Shown here: positions 16,214 to 28,056 of the stretch, in pieces
Numbering within the stretch: the first letter of the stretch is position 1
Layout of the letters: each line of letters opens with the position of its first letter
Source of the DNA: Sutterella sp.
GTDB lineage: Bacteria; Pseudomonadota; Gammaproteobacteria; Burkholderiales; Burkholderiaceae_F
Reading direction: 5' to 3'
NCBI GenBank assembly: GCA_019418605.1
Contig: DYBN01000047.1
Location: forward strand, 72,370-136,369
Length of the DNA stretch: 64,000 bases
Program-made: the position numbers and the translations under genes
The notes under the pieces: model-generated
The model's database searches: none
The model's input: only the letters and a program-made list of their open reading frames with translations
Told to the model about the DNA's origin: nothing

Positions 16214-16918
16214 ATGCTTTTTTCTCCCAAAGCGGCCGACGACACGGATCGCATCCGAGTCAAAATCTGCGGCCTGACGCGCGAAGACGACGTGGTCACG
16301 GCCATTGAGGCCGGCGCTGACGCCGTGGGTTTTATCTGCTATCCGGCAAGCTCGCGCTACGTGACGCCCTCCCGGCTCATGGCGCTCACCTCGCTGGTGC
16401 CCTCGTCGGTGTCGGTCGTTCTCGTCTTTGTCAATCCCACAAGCGAAGAGGTGCGCGAGCATCTGGCCCTGTTCCCCAACGTCATCCTGCAGTTTCACGG
16501 CAACGAGTCGCGCCCGTTCTGCGATCAGTTCCACGTTCCCTACATGAAGGCCGTGCAGGTGCGCTCACCCGACGATCTTCTCAAGGCCCAGGACGAGTAC
16601 CCGATGGCAAGCGCCCTCGTGGCCGATACGCCGAGCGTTGAGCACGGGGGCACGGGCGAGTGCTTTGACTGGAAGTCGGTGGCCGCGGTGCGCGATCGCA
16701 TCCACAAGCCTCTGGTGGTGGCCGGAGGCCTGCGCGAGCAGAACGTGCGCGAGGCAATCACGCTGCTGCACCCCTGGGCTGTGGACGTCGCAAGCGGCGT
16801 TGAAACCGCCCGCGGCATCAAGGATCACGACAAGATTCTCACCTTCATGCAGGCCGTGCGGCGCGGAGGCGACGTCAATCCCGAGCAGATTGCTGACGCC
16901 GGCAAGCCCGCGCCTTAA
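16214..16918 (+). CDS. trpF: Phosphoribosylanthranilate isomerase
   Basis: A 234-residue TIM-barrel enzyme catalysing the third step of tryptophan synthesis, PRA to CdRP. The catalytic base Cys19 is in RVKICGLT and the general acid Asp138 is in ALVADTPS. The C-terminal phosphate-binding loops appear as VAGGL and VDVASGVE. Length is slightly above the usual 200-220. It stands alone: no trpB, trpA or trpC is nearby, unlike the usual trp operon. It converges on the PIN-domain gene with only 16 bases between stops. Confidence 0.95.
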   Translation: MLFSPKAADDTDRIRVKICGLTREDDVVTAIEAGADAVGFICYPASSRYVTPSRLMALTSLVPSSVSVVLVFVNPTSEEVREHLALFPNVILQFHGNESRPFCDQFHVPYMKAVQVRSPDDLLKAQDEYPMASALVADTPSVEHGGTGECFDWKSVAAVRDRIHKPLVVAGGLREQNVREAITLLHPWAVDVASGVETARGIKDHDKILTFMQAVRRGGDVNPEQIADAGKPAP

Positions 16919-16934
16919 AAAAGCGAAAACTGCA

Positions 16935-17559
16935 TCAATTCCCGCACAGAAGGCTCGCAGCCTGAGGCGGCGCGCACACGCGCACGCCAAAGCGCGCGAG
17001 CCTTTTTGCTGCTTTTTTGAGCAACTTGTCCTTCGTGACGAGCATGTCTGCGGCAACGCTATAGGCCAAATCAAGAAACTTCTGATCGTCGGCGTCGCGG
17101 CAGGTGACCGGGGCGGCAAGGTCAACGTCAACCGCCGTGCAAAAGTGTGCGTAGCGCTCCAGAAAGGCTATCTGCTCCTCGCTTGAAAGCCCGAAGGCAG
17201 GGCGCGAGAGGACGTCTGCGAACTCTTCCAGACACGCGGCGTTTGTGACCACGCGCATACGGCCCATTTGGAGGGCCTCCGAGAGCGCAAGACTTTGCGC
17301 ATCCTTCCAGTAAAAGATGTCGAGCACCACGTTGGTGTCAAGGACAACAACGGGAAGAGCGTCGCTTTTTGCCTCTTCTTGTGCCGTCTCCCGTGCCGCC
17401 TGCGGCTGATCTGCGTCGGGCAACGCCCGGCCGGCAAAAAGCGCATGCCTGTCCTTTTCAGAGCACCGCACGCGCTCGATGACGCAGCGGCCTGCCAACA
17501 GTGCAAAGCGCGCGGGGGCTCTTTGCCCGCGCAGGGTCTGCGCGGGCGGAGAGTCAAGG

Positions 17560-17570
<11 letters not shown>
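16935..17570 (-). CDS. PIN-domain putative ribonuclease
   Basis: A 211-residue protein whose C-terminal 140 residues form a PIN domain. The acidic metal-binding residues are visible: Asp78 in VVVLDTN, Glu115/Glu116 in CLEEFADVL and Asp159/Asp161-162 in CRDADDQKFLDLA. The pattern is that of the VapC-like 'PIN family toxin component' group (COG1569 type). The first 70 residues are unlike the family. The ATG at 17570 overlaps the end of acnA by 11 bases in another frame, implying translational coupling. There is no antitoxin gene next to it, so a toxin role is doubtful. Confidence 0.75.
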
Positions 17571-20262
<2,692 letters not shown>

Positions 20263-20442
20263 AGTGGTCTGTCTCCTGGGATGTGTTCTCTGGGCTCGTT
20301 TGGTTTTGCGCTGCAGCGGCCCGATTTCAGATTGCGCCTGACAATCAATCCGCGTCAATCCACAAAAAGGCGGCTGCTGCGCGCGCATTCGATTCATTCT
20401 AAGAAAAAATCCATGGCTGCCCGAGGGGGGCTCGCGCAAGCG

Positions 20443-20486
20443 ACAAAAAAGGCGCTTTGCGTCAAAAACTCTTCGCAAAGCGCCTT
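20443..20486 (-). terminator. Intrinsic terminator of mdh
   Basis: Perfect 13-base arms AAGGCGCTTTGCG (20449-20461) and CGCAAAGCGCCTT (20474-20486), with a 12-base loop. The minus strand then runs into TTTTTTG. A second small hairpin GCGCCGCT-AGA-AGCGGCGC (20516-20534) lies between it and the mdh stop. Confidence 0.9.
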
Positions 20487-20544
20487 AGGTCAAAGCCTTT
20501 AGATTGGCGGCAAGAGCGCCGCTAGAAGCGGCGCGTTTTCACCA

Positions 20545-21531
20545 TTAGCCGAAAAGATGCTTGACCGCGTCGATTTCGCCCTGAAGTTCGGCGACGGTGG
20601 CGTCGAGCTTCTTCTGGCTGAATTCGTCAAAGGGCAGGCCCTGGACGATTTCATAGTTGCCGTTGCCGTCGCAGATGCAGGGCATGCCGCAGATGATGCC
20701 TTCGGGAACGCCGTAGCTGCCGTCGGAGGGCACGCCCATCGTGACCCAGCCGCCGTTGGTGCCGAGGAACCAGTCGCGCATATGGTCGATCGCAGCGGAG
20801 GCCGCGCTTGCCGCAGAGCTTGCGCCTCGCGCTTCAATGATGGCCGCGCCGCGCTTGGCAACCGTCGGGATGAAGGTGTTGGCGTACCAGTCGTCTTCAA
20901 CGCATTCCTTGGCGGGCTTTCCGTCGATCGTGCAGAAGCGGATGTCGGGGTACATCGAGGTGGAGTGGTTGCCCCAGACGGCCATCTGCTTGATGGTGTG
21001 CACGGGCTTGCCCGTCTTTTCCGAGAGCTGCGAGAGCGAGCGGTTGTGATCGAGCCTCAGCATCGCCGAGAAGCACGTGGGCGCAAGCGACGGGGCGGAC
21101 TTCATGGCAATCCAGGCGTTGGTGTTGCAGGGGTTGCCGACCACGAGAACCTTGACGTCGCGCGAGGCAACGGCGTCAAGCGCCTTGCCCTGCACCGTGA
21201 AGATGGCCCCGTTTGAAGACAGCAGCTCCGCGCGCTCCATGCCCTTGGTGCGGGGACGGGCGCCGACCAAAAACGCCGCGTCGGCGTCCTTGAAGGCCTG
21301 CATCGGGTCGGCCGTGGCGATCATGTCGGCCAGCAGCGGGAAGGCGCTGTCGGCAAGTTCCATCATCACGCCCTTGAGGCGCTGGGCGCTCTCGGGCGTG
21401 TCGCGCTCGAGCAGCTGCAGGATCACGGGCTGATCAGGCCCGAAGAGGTCGCCGCCCGCAATGCGAAACAGCAGCGAGTATCCGATATGGCCGGCAGGGC
21501 CGGTGACGGCCACGCGAACGGGATCTTTCAT
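20545..21531 (-). CDS. mdh: Malate dehydrogenase (NAD-dependent)
   Basis: A 328-residue LDH/MDH-family enzyme interconverting malate and oxaloacetate. The N-terminal Rossmann loop is VTGPAGHIGYSLLFRI. The conserved VVGNPCNTNAWI-type segment (VLVVGNPCNTNAW) precedes the catalytic WGNHSTSMYPD (His). The GPAGxIGYxLLFRIA start places it in the cytosolic-type branch, common in betaproteobacteria. GAGGAGA stands before the ATG at 21531. It lies upstream of acnA on the same strand but has its own terminator. Confidence 0.97.
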   Translation of the reverse strand: MKDPVRVAVTGPAGHIGYSLLFRIAGGDLFGPDQPVILQLLERDTPESAQRLKGVMMELADSAFPLLADMIATADPMQAFKDADAAFLVGARPRTKGMERAELLSSNGAIFTVQGKALDAVASRDVKVLVVGNPCNTNAWIAMKSAPSLAPTCFSAMLRLDHNRSLSQLSEKTGKPVHTIKQMAVWGNHSTSMYPDIRFCTIDGKPAKECVEDDWYANTFIPTVAKRGAAIIEARGASSAASAASAAIDHMRDWFLGTNGGWVTMGVPSDGSYGVPEGIICGMPCICDGNGNYEIVQGLPFDEFSQKKLDATVAELQGEIDAVKHLFG

Positions 21532-21879
21532 TTGAACTTTCTCCTCACCGGCAGCAGCGGCCGGAAAGCTGTCACAAAACGATTTTGTCTGAAATGAAAA
21601 ACCAGAGCGCTCACAAAAAATTTCGGCAGAAAACACCTTGCTCTGGGCAGGCAAAGGCGCTGCGTGAAAAAAAAGCGTCTGGTCACTGACCCGATATGCT
21701 AGCGGGAATGCACTCAATCGGCCTAGGTATTTTTAGCTAGTGCCGTGCCGAGAGCGTCAAGAAAAGTGCAGGCTCGCACGGCCGCGGGCGGCCTGCGGCA
21801 GGGCACTTCCGCGTTTCCGTCAACGGATGGAAAAAGAAAAAGCCGCGCTCTCCGGAGGCTCTCCGGAGAACGTCTCCGG
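21532..21879. other. Intergenic region mdh / ppsR
   Basis: About 350 bases between two minus-strand genes. It holds the ppsR terminator (21827-21879) and a CCTAGGTATT-N4-AGCTAG sequence near 21722-21740. The mdh promoter should be here, but no clear -35/-10 pair was identified. Confidence 0.45.
21827..21879 (-). terminator. Terminator of ppsR
   Basis: CCGGAGA (21863-21869) pairs with TCTCCGG (21873-21879) directly after the stop. A second CTCCGGAG copy follows, then the minus strand reads GGCTTTTTCTTTTTCC. Three CTCCGG copies in a row allow alternative pairings. Confidence 0.65.
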
Positions 21880-22740
21880 TCAGATCGAAGAGGCGCGCGA
21901 GCTCGAGCCCTGGAGGTTTAATTTGGCGATGATCGTGGCGGCGATCTCTTCAATTGACTTCGTGGTGGAGTTAAGCCAATGAATGCCGTTGTCGCTCATG
22001 AGCTTTTCTGCGGCTGCAATTTCCGCGCGGCAGTTTTCAAGGCTTGCGTAGCGCGAGTTGGGCCGGCGCTCGTTGCGAATTTCCGAGAGCCGCTCGGGCT
22101 TGATGGAAAGGCCAAAGAGCTTGTGCCGCAAGGGAATCAATGCTTCGGGGAGCGTGCCGCGGTCAAAGTCTTCCGGGATGAGGGGGTAGTTGGCCACCTT
22201 GATGCCAAACTGCATGGCAAGAAAAAGCGAGGTGGGCGTTTTGCCCGAGCGCGAGACGCCGACAAGAATCACCTCGGCCTCGTCAAGGCCGCGGTTCGTT
22301 TGTCCGTCGTCGTGCGTGAGCGTGTAGTCGATGGCCGCAATGCGCTTGTTGTAGCGCTCCTCGTTTTTAATCTTGTGCGTGGCGCCCACCGTGTGCACGC
22401 TCTTCATGTTGAGCTCGCGCTCCAAGGGGCCCACGAACGAGCGGAAAAGCTCGATTTGAAAGCCCTCGCAGGCCGAAATGAAGGCCCTTGAGAGGTTGGG
22501 GTCGACAAAGGTGGAGAAGACAAGCGCGCGAACGCCCTTGCGGCGCTGCACGGCGTTGATCTTGTCAGCCGTCTGCCGGGCCTTTTCGATCGTGTCGATA
22601 AAGGGGATGCGCTGCTTGTCGTAGCTCAAGTCCGGAAACTGCGTCATCACCGAGTGCGCAAGCGTTTCAGCGGTGATGGCGGTGCCGTCGCTTACGATGA
22701 ACACGGGGCGCCAGTTGGGGTTGAGTTCTTCTGTCGTCAT
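21880..22740 (-). CDS. ppsR: PEP synthase regulatory protein (bifunctional kinase/pyrophosphorylase)
   Basis: A 286-residue DUF299-family enzyme. It inactivates PEP synthase by ADP-dependent phosphorylation of a Thr next to its catalytic His and reactivates it by phosphorolysis. The P-loop-like GVSRSGKTPTS at residues 161-171 is the family hallmark, and the N-terminal VSDGTAITAETLAHSV segment is typical. The ATG at 22740 is the family-consistent start. It is divergent from its target ppsA, 388 bases away, the standard arrangement. Confidence 0.95.
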   Translation of the reverse strand: MTTEELNPNWRPVFIVSDGTAITAETLAHSVMTQFPDLSYDKQRIPFIDTIEKARQTADKINAVQRRKGVRALVFSTFVDPNLSRAFISACEGFQIELFRSFVGPLERELNMKSVHTVGATHKIKNEERYNKRIAAIDYTLTHDDGQTNRGLDEAEVILVGVSRSGKTPTSLFLAMQFGIKVANYPLIPEDFDRGTLPEALIPLRHKLFGLSIKPERLSEIRNERRPNSRYASLENCRAEIAAAEKLMSDNGIHWLNSTTKSIEEIAATIIAKLNLQGSSSRASSI

Positions 22741-22842
22741 GATGCGTGGGCCCGCAACGGGCAAAAATGAAGGGGCAGGAATGGCCCCGCAAAACCGCAA
22801 AGGCCTGAGAGGCCAAAAGCGGCAGGGTTTGAGAAAGCACAC

Positions 22843-22848
22843 ATTTTA
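22843..22848 (-). promoter_or_regulatory. Putative -10 element of ppsR
   Basis: The minus strand reads GCTAAAATGTGTGC, the recurring -10 box of this window, about 100 bases before the ATG. Confidence 0.45.
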
Positions 22849-23028
22849 GCGCAGGCCGGGTTGACGCTAGGGATTTGCGCGCGCTTTCCCGGATGTGCAA
22901 TCGATTTGAAATTTCTTCGTATTGGCCCTAGCAAAGAAGCGCCTCTTTTGACAAAAAGGGGGTGCGTGCGCATGAGGAGGCCTTCGGGCGCCTCTCACCG
23001 GGCGGTTTATCTTGTCTTTTCCTGTCAT

Positions 23029-23034
23029 TACAAT
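23029..23034 (+). promoter_or_regulatory. Putative -10 element of ppsA
   Basis: TACAAT, about 95 bases before the ATG. The -35 is weak. Confidence 0.4.
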
Positions 23035-23128
23035 AAAGGGCGAATTTTTAACGCCGTTCCTTTTCATGGGGCGCGCTTTTTTTATTGATCAAGCGTCTCT
23101 GAAGGTGCGAACAGTTACAGAGGATCAA

Positions 23129-25507
23129 ATGGTTCAAGGCCGCTATGTATTTCCTTTTAGTCAGCTTCGCATGACTGACGTCGACCGCGTGGGCGGTAAG
23201 AATGCCTCGCTGGGCGAGCTGCTCAGCCAGCTCACGAGCGCGGGCATCCGCGTGCCCGACGGGTTTGCCACGACTGCCGAAGCGTTTCGCCTGTTTCTGA
23301 AGGAGGGCGGTCTCGAGGAGCGGATTTCCGAGCGCCTCTCGGGGCTTGACGTCGAGGACGTCAAGGCGCTTGCGCAGGCCGGCGCCGAGATCCGCAGCTG
23401 GATTGAAGAGGCGCCCTTTCCCGCCGAACTCGAAAAGGAAATCCGCGACTTCTACGACTGGCTCAAGGACGGGGCTGACGAAATCTCGGTTGCCGTGCGC
23501 TCCTCGGCCACGGCCGAAGACCTCCCCGACGCCTCGTTTGCCGGCCAGCAGGAGACCTACCTCAATGTCGTGGGCATCGATCAGGTGCTCTCGCGCATGA
23601 AGGAGGTTTTTGCTTCGCTCTACAACGACCGCGCCATCAGCTACCGCGTCCACAAGGGCTTTACCCACTCCGAAGTGGCCCTCTCGGCGGGCGTGCAGCG
23701 CATGTGCCGCTCCGACAAGGGCGCCGCGGGCGTGATGTTTACGCTTGACACCGAAAGCGGCTTTGATCAGGTGGTGTTCGTCACCGCAAGCTACGGCCTG
23801 GGCGAGACCGTCGTGCAGGGCGCCGTCAACCCCGACGAGTTCTACGTGCACAAGCCCATCCTTGCCCAGGGCAAGTACCCGATCGTGCGAAAGACCCTTG
23901 GCAGCAAGCTCATCAAGATGGAGTTTGATCCCGACAAGACCTCGGGCCGCTCGGTGCGCACGGTCGACGTGCCGGCCGAAGAGCGCCGCGCCTTTGCCAT
24001 CACCGACGAGGACGTCATCGAGCTTGCCAAGTTTGCCTGCATCATCGAGAAGCACTACGGCCGTCCGATGGACATCGAGTGGGGCAAGGACGGCATCGAC
24101 GGCAAGATCTACATCCTTCAGGCGCGTCCCGAGACGGTCAAGAGCCGTCAGAACAAGGCCGACGTGCAGCTGCGCTACACGCTCAAAACAAAGAGCAAGG
24201 TGCTCGTGCAGGGCCGCGCGATCGGCCAGAAGATCGGCGCGGGTCCCGTTCGCATCGTGCACGGGGCCGACGAGATGGAGCGCGTGCAAAAGGGCGACGT
24301 GCTTGTCACCGACATGACCGACCCCAACTGGGAGCCGGTGATGAAGCGCGCAAGCGCCATCGTCACCAACCGCGGCGGGCGCACCTGCCATGCGGCCATC
24401 ATCGCCCGCGAGCTCGGCATCCCGGCCGTGGTGGGCTGCGGCGACGCCACCGAAGTTCTCTCCGAAGACCAGCCCGTGACGGTTTCCTGCGCTGAAGGCG
24501 ACACCGGCAACATCTACGAGGGCATTCAGGAGTTCACGGTGGAGGAATCCAACCGCGGCGCCCTGCCCGAGATTCCGGTGAAGATCATGATGAACATCGG
24601 CAACCCGCAGCTTGCCTTCGAGTTCTGCCAGATTCCCAACAACGGCGTCGGCCTTGCCCGCCTTGAGTTCATCATCAACAACAACATCGGCGTGCATCCC
24701 AAGCTCGTGCTCGAGTACCCGAACATTCCGGGCGAGATGCGCGACGTCGTCGAGCGCCTCTCGGCCGGCTACGCGAGCCCGCGCGAATTCTTCGTGAGCA
24801 AGATTGCCGAGGGCGTCGCCACCATTGCCTGCGCCTTCTATCCCCGCAAGGTGATCGTGCGCATGTCCGACTTCAAGAGCAACGAGTACAGAAAGCTCAT
24901 CGGCGGCAAGCAGTACGAGCCCGTGGAAGAAAACCCGATGCTGGGCTTCAGAGGCGCTTCGCGCTACATCGCGCACAGCTTCGCGGACTGCTTCGAGATG
25001 GAGTGCGAGGCGATGAAGCGCGTCAGAGACGACATGGGGCTCACCAACGTCGAGCTGATGGTGCCCTTTGTGCGCACGATCGACGAAATCAAGCAGTGCG
25101 TGAAGATTCTCGAAGACAATGGCTTGAAGCGCGGCGTCAACGGCTTGAAGCTCAACATGATGTGCGAGATTCCCTCCAACGCGCTTCTTGCCGACGAGTT
25201 CCTCGACTACGTCGACGGCTTCTCGATCGGCTCGAACGACCTCACGCAGCTCACGCTCGGCCTTGACCGCGACTCCGGCCTCGTGGCAAGCGGCTTTGAC
25301 GAGCGCAACGCCGCCGTCAAGAAGCTCTTGTCGATGGCAATCAAGGCCTGCCGTGCACGCGGCAAGTACGTGGGCATTTGCGGCCAGGGTCCCTCGGATC
25401 ACGCCGACTTCGCCGCCTGGCTCATGAACGAGGGCATTGAGAGCATTTCGCTTAATCCCGACACGATCGTCGATACCTGGCGCAAGATTTCGACGATGCA
25501 AAAGTAA
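23129..25507 (+). CDS. ppsA: Phosphoenolpyruvate synthase
   Basis: A 792-residue gluconeogenic enzyme that makes PEP, AMP and phosphate from pyruvate and ATP. The N-terminal ATP-grasp domain (GGKNASLGEL, VRSSATAEDLPDASFAGQQETYLN), the swivelling phosphohistidine domain with His421 in GGRTCHAAIIARELGIP, and the C-terminal PEP/pyruvate barrel (EIPSNALLADEFLDYVDGFSIGSNDLTQ) are all present. Both length and His421 coincide with the Escherichia coli enzyme. AGAGGA precedes the ATG at 23129. The Thr regulated by PpsR is the Thr419 of RTCH. A strong terminator follows. Confidence 0.98.
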   Translation: MVQGRYVFPFSQLRMTDVDRVGGKNASLGELLSQLTSAGIRVPDGFATTAEAFRLFLKEGGLEERISERLSGLDVEDVKALAQAGAEIRSWIEEAPFPAELEKEIRDFYDWLKDGADEISVAVRSSATAEDLPDASFAGQQETYLNVVGIDQVLSRMKEVFASLYNDRAISYRVHKGFTHSEVALSAGVQRMCRSDKGAAGVMFTLDTESGFDQVVFVTASYGLGETVVQGAVNPDEFYVHKPILAQGKYPIVRKTLGSKLIKMEFDPDKTSGRSVRTVDVPAEERRAFAITDEDVIELAKFACIIEKHYGRPMDIEWGKDGIDGKIYILQARPETVKSRQNKADVQLRYTLKTKSKVLVQGRAIGQKIGAGPVRIVHGADEMERVQKGDVLVTDMTDPNWEPVMKRASAIVTNRGGRTCHAAIIARELGIPAVVGCGDATEVLSEDQPVTVSCAEGDTGNIYEGIQEFTVEESNRGALPEIPVKIMMNIGNPQLAFEFCQIPNNGVGLARLEFIINNNIGVHPKLVLEYPNIPGEMRDVVERLSAGYASPREFFVSKIAEGVATIACAFYPRKVIVRMSDFKSNEYRKLIGGKQYEPVEENPMLGFRGASRYIAHSFADCFEMECEAMKRVRDDMGLTNVELMVPFVRTIDEIKQCVKILEDNGLKRGVNGLKLNMMCEIPSNALLADEFLDYVDGFSIGSNDLTQLTLGLDRDSGLVASGFDERNAAVKKLLSMAIKACRARGKYVGICGQGPSDHADFAAWLMNEGIESISLNPDTIVDTWRKISTMQK

Positions 25508-25538
25508 GCCTGCGCGCTTTTAGCTGCAGACAAAGCAA

Positions 25539-25601
25539 ACCGGCCTTTTCAGTGCACGTGCTTTTTGAAGCATCGTGCAGAGAAGGCCGGTTTTGTTTTT
25601 G
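25539..25601 (+). terminator. Intrinsic terminator of ppsA
   Basis: AACCGGCCTT (25539-25548) pairs with AAGGCCGGTT (25584-25593) and is followed by TTGTTTTT. The long loop contains a secondary GTGCACG dyad. Confidence 0.8.
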
Positions 25602-25672
25602 GGCCCTGAAGGTTTCCTTTACCTCAAGCGAAGTCGCGGAAGGCGCGATCGCAGCGCCGGCGTCGACGGTGT

Positions 25673-27187
25673 TTATTCGGACGCCTGCGGACCCCAGGCC
25701 GCAAAGTCGTGGCGCAACACAAAGCCGATGCGCGTAACGGCCGACAGAATCTGGCTTTCCGAATAAAACCCAAAGCCCAGCACAAGGCCGCGCTTGGGTT
25801 TTGAGCTGTGATAAAAGGAGCTCAGGTGCCGGGTTTCGACGCCTTGCTCCAGACAGATTGCCTGCAAGGCCGAGTCGTCGATGTCCTGATTGTGGAAGGT
25901 AAAGACGACGTGCATGCCCTGCTCGCCCGAGGAAAATTCTCCCCAGTCGCCAAACTCCCGCCTGCAGGCATGAAGAAGATACGTGCGGCGCGCTTCGAAA
26001 AGCTGCCGCATGTGCCGCACGTGGGGCTCGTAGTGCCCCTCGCGGATAAACTGCGCGACCGCCGCCTGATAGAGCTCCTGCCCCTGACGGTCGATCAGTA
26101 GCCGCAGGCCGCTAAAGAGCGGGACCAGGCGCTCGGGCACGATGAGGTAGCCAAGCCGCAGCCCCGGGAAAAGAACCTTTGAGAACGTGCCGACGTAGAT
26201 GACGTTTTCGGCCGTGTCCATTCCCTGAAGCGACGGATAGGGGAGGTTGCCGCCGTAGCGCAGCTCGCTGTCGTAGTCGTCTTCAATGACCCAGGCGCCG
26301 GTGCGGCTTGCCCACTCGAGCACCTCGCGGCGCCGCTTAAGGCTCATCATCATGCCAAGGGGGCACTGGTGCGAGGGCGTCAGATACACACCCTTGGCGT
26401 GCGGGGCGAGCGAGAGTCCGTGCGCGAGGTCTAGTCCCTCGGCGTCAATGGGGGTGAAGACGGGGGTAAGTCCCAAAAACTCGGCGGTGGTGTGCAAAAG
26501 CGGATAGCCCGGGTCTTCAAAGAGAACCTCGTCGCCCGGATTAAAGAGCGCCATGAGCGTCATGGTAAGCCCAAGCTGGCTTCCCGAGGTGATGATCACC
26601 TGCTCGGGGCGCGCGCGCACGCCGCGAAGACGCCCGGCGATGCGGCAGACTTCCTTTTTTAATTCCGGCAGCCCCGAGGGGTGCGAGTAGACCATGTCAA
26701 GCAGCGACTTGCGGCTCACGCGCTGCAAAATCGAGGCAAACTCCTTGCCAGGGCTCGCTTCGGGCGACGTGCCCACGATGGCAAGCGGGATGTTCTTTTG
26801 CGGCAGCAGCTCCGTGAGCGCGCCGACCAAAAGCGGCCTGCGGCTCGTCACGGGCTTTTCGGCTGCGGGAGCCTCCCGCGGGATGTCGGGCGAAGAGGGC
26901 GCTGTTCGTGCGGCAGGCAAGTCGACCGAGACAAAGGAGCCCTTGCCGCGCGCCGTTTGAATGAAGCCCTCGTTGACCAAGAGCGCGTAGGCCGCATCGA
27001 CCGTGGCGCGCGCCACGCCCAGCGAACTCGCAATCTGACGAATCGGCATCAGGTTGTCGCCGGGCCTAAGAATTCCTTCTTCAATGGCCTTGATGATGCC
27101 GTCGGCAATCTGCCTGTCAAGAGAAACGCCGCTGTTGCGCTCGAGCCGGATGTCGGCCCGCATCAATTCATGTTTTGTGCGAGGCAT
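25673..27187 (-). CDS. MocR/PdxR-type regulator (GntR helix-turn-helix fused to aminotransferase-like domain)
   Basis: A 504-residue transcription regulator. An N-terminal GntR winged helix (about 15-85: DRQIADGIIKAIEEGILRPGDNL, IRQIASSLGVARATVDAAY) is joined by a Pro/Ala-rich linker to a fold-type-I aminotransferase domain. That domain shows the PLP-lysine Lys337 in GTFSKVLFPGLRLGY and the EDDYDSELRYGG motif. Known members sense PLP or amino compounds and control vitamin B6 or amino-acid genes. No pdx gene is adjacent, so the target is unknown. No clear ribosome site is visible; the Met at codon 9 is an alternative start. Confidence 0.92.
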   Translation of the reverse strand: MPRTKHELMRADIRLERNSGVSLDRQIADGIIKAIEEGILRPGDNLMPIRQIASSLGVARATVDAAYALLVNEGFIQTARGKGSFVSVDLPAARTAPSSPDIPREAPAAEKPVTSRRPLLVGALTELLPQKNIPLAIVGTSPEASPGKEFASILQRVSRKSLLDMVYSHPSGLPELKKEVCRIAGRLRGVRARPEQVIITSGSQLGLTMTLMALFNPGDEVLFEDPGYPLLHTTAEFLGLTPVFTPIDAEGLDLAHGLSLAPHAKGVYLTPSHQCPLGMMMSLKRRREVLEWASRTGAWVIEDDYDSELRYGGNLPYPSLQGMDTAENVIYVGTFSKVLFPGLRLGYLIVPERLVPLFSGLRLLIDRQGQELYQAAVAQFIREGHYEPHVRHMRQLFEARRTYLLHACRREFGDWGEFSSGEQGMHVVFTFHNQDIDDSALQAICLEQGVETRHLSSFYHSSKPKRGLVLGFGFYSESQILSAVTRIGFVLRHDFAAWGPQASE

Positions 27188-27466
27188 GGGTGTAGAGAAG
27201 ACGAAACAGTCCTAGGGATAATAGCCTATGCACTGTCTGGCTTGAAGCGAGCCCGTGTAGAGGTTTTCCATATGCATGGACTCATCTTTTTGAAAGCATC
27301 TCGCGGGGACTTGCGCGCAAACGCCGCCGGCAAAGAGGCTCTTCGCTATACTCATTTCAGACGATCGTTCGCTTTTTTCACAGGACCCTTGCGCTGGTTT
27401 TGGGGCAGCGAGTCGATTTTCTCTGCCCTGTCAGCAGATCTTTTGGCTTTCCATTTTCTTTTTCTT

Positions 27467-27733
27467 ATGCCCGACATCAAGCCACAGGAAGTCGATCGCG
27501 TCATGCAGGCTCTGCCCCCGGAGGCGCGCGTTGCGCTCGATACGATGGCGCAGTTGCAAAACCGCCCGGTCGAGGACGTGCTGCGAGACGAAATCGAGCA
27601 CTACATCGCCGGCAAAATGCCCGCCATCGACATTGACTCCGCCATGCAGGGAATCAAGGCAACGGCCTGGCAGGCGGGGTATCTGATCGGGCGGCTTCGC
27701 AGCTTTGCCCGCCGCATGAGCGACGACGAGTAA
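27467..27733 (+). CDS. Small hypothetical protein, 88 residues
   Basis: An unrecognised small protein, largely helical. Residues 5-50 carry two predicted helices (EVDRVMQALPPEARVALDTMAQ; PVEDVLRDEIEHYIAG), followed by a short hydrophobic segment (about 64-80) and an acidic end. The second helix pair loosely resembles the tail of ribbon-helix-helix proteins, which is weak evidence. The ATG at 27467 gives the only protein-like frame. It is divergent from the MocR-type regulator, 279 bases away, and could be its target. Confidence 0.5.
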   Translation: MPDIKPQEVDRVMQALPPEARVALDTMAQLQNRPVEDVLRDEIEHYIAGKMPAIDIDSAMQGIKATAWQAGYLIGRLRSFARRMSDDE

Positions 27734-27754
27734 GCACTGGCAGGCGCGTTTAAA

Positions 27755-27796
27755 CAAGGCGCTTTCTTTGGGCTCAGCTTTTTCAGAAGCGCCTTG
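27755..27796 (+). terminator. Hairpin after the 88-codon gene
   Basis: CAAGGCGCTT (27755-27764) pairs with AAGCGCCTTG (27787-27796). It has a long loop and is followed by TGTGTTC, so the T-run is weak. Confidence 0.45.
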
Positions 27797-27958
27797 TGTG
27801 TTCATTGAACTTTTTTGTATCTTTTGAACGACTCCTGTTTTCCCTAAGCAAAAGAACAAGCCGGATTTTCGAGCGTTGACTCGCCTGGGGCACCCACCTC
27901 TGAAATAGGCCTATCGCATCTAGGTATTTGATCCAATGGAATGATGGTGCGACAGCCA

Positions 27959-27964
27959 TAAAAT
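27959..27964 (+). promoter_or_regulatory. Putative -10 element of the FMN/FAD reductase gene
   Basis: TAAAAT followed by G, about 93 bases before the ATG. A 10-base palindrome ATAGGCCTAT lies about 45 bases upstream, where an activator could bind. Confidence 0.4.
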
Positions 27965-28056
27965 GATAGAAAGAGGCTAGTGGTTAACACTGATAGTCAT
28001 TCGCCGTCGACTGCGTGTCAGACGGTGTTTCTATTGTCAAGGAGGGGAAAAAAGCG

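Larger units (their letters stand above)
22741..23128. other. Divergent promoter region ppsR / ppsA
   Basis: 388 bases holding a minus-strand TAAAAT box (22843-22848) and a plus-strand TACAAT box (23029-23034). The rest shows no recognisable element. Confidence 0.55.
27734..28056. other. Intergenic region ahead of the exported FMN/FAD reductase
   Basis: 323 bases. It holds a hairpin after the 88-codon gene (27755-27796), a perfect 10-base palindrome ATAGGCCTAT (27905-27914) and a TAAAATG -10 box (27959-27964). No coding region was seen. Confidence 0.55.

Noticed and set aside
23048..25501. An 817-codon open frame antisense to ppsA
   Set aside because: It has a His/Ala/Val/Leu-rich composition typical of the reverse frame of a GC-rich gene, no domain pattern, and ppsA on the other strand is beyond doubt.
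25539..25601. Small RNA downstream of ppsA
   Set aside because: The structure is fully explained as the ppsA terminator.
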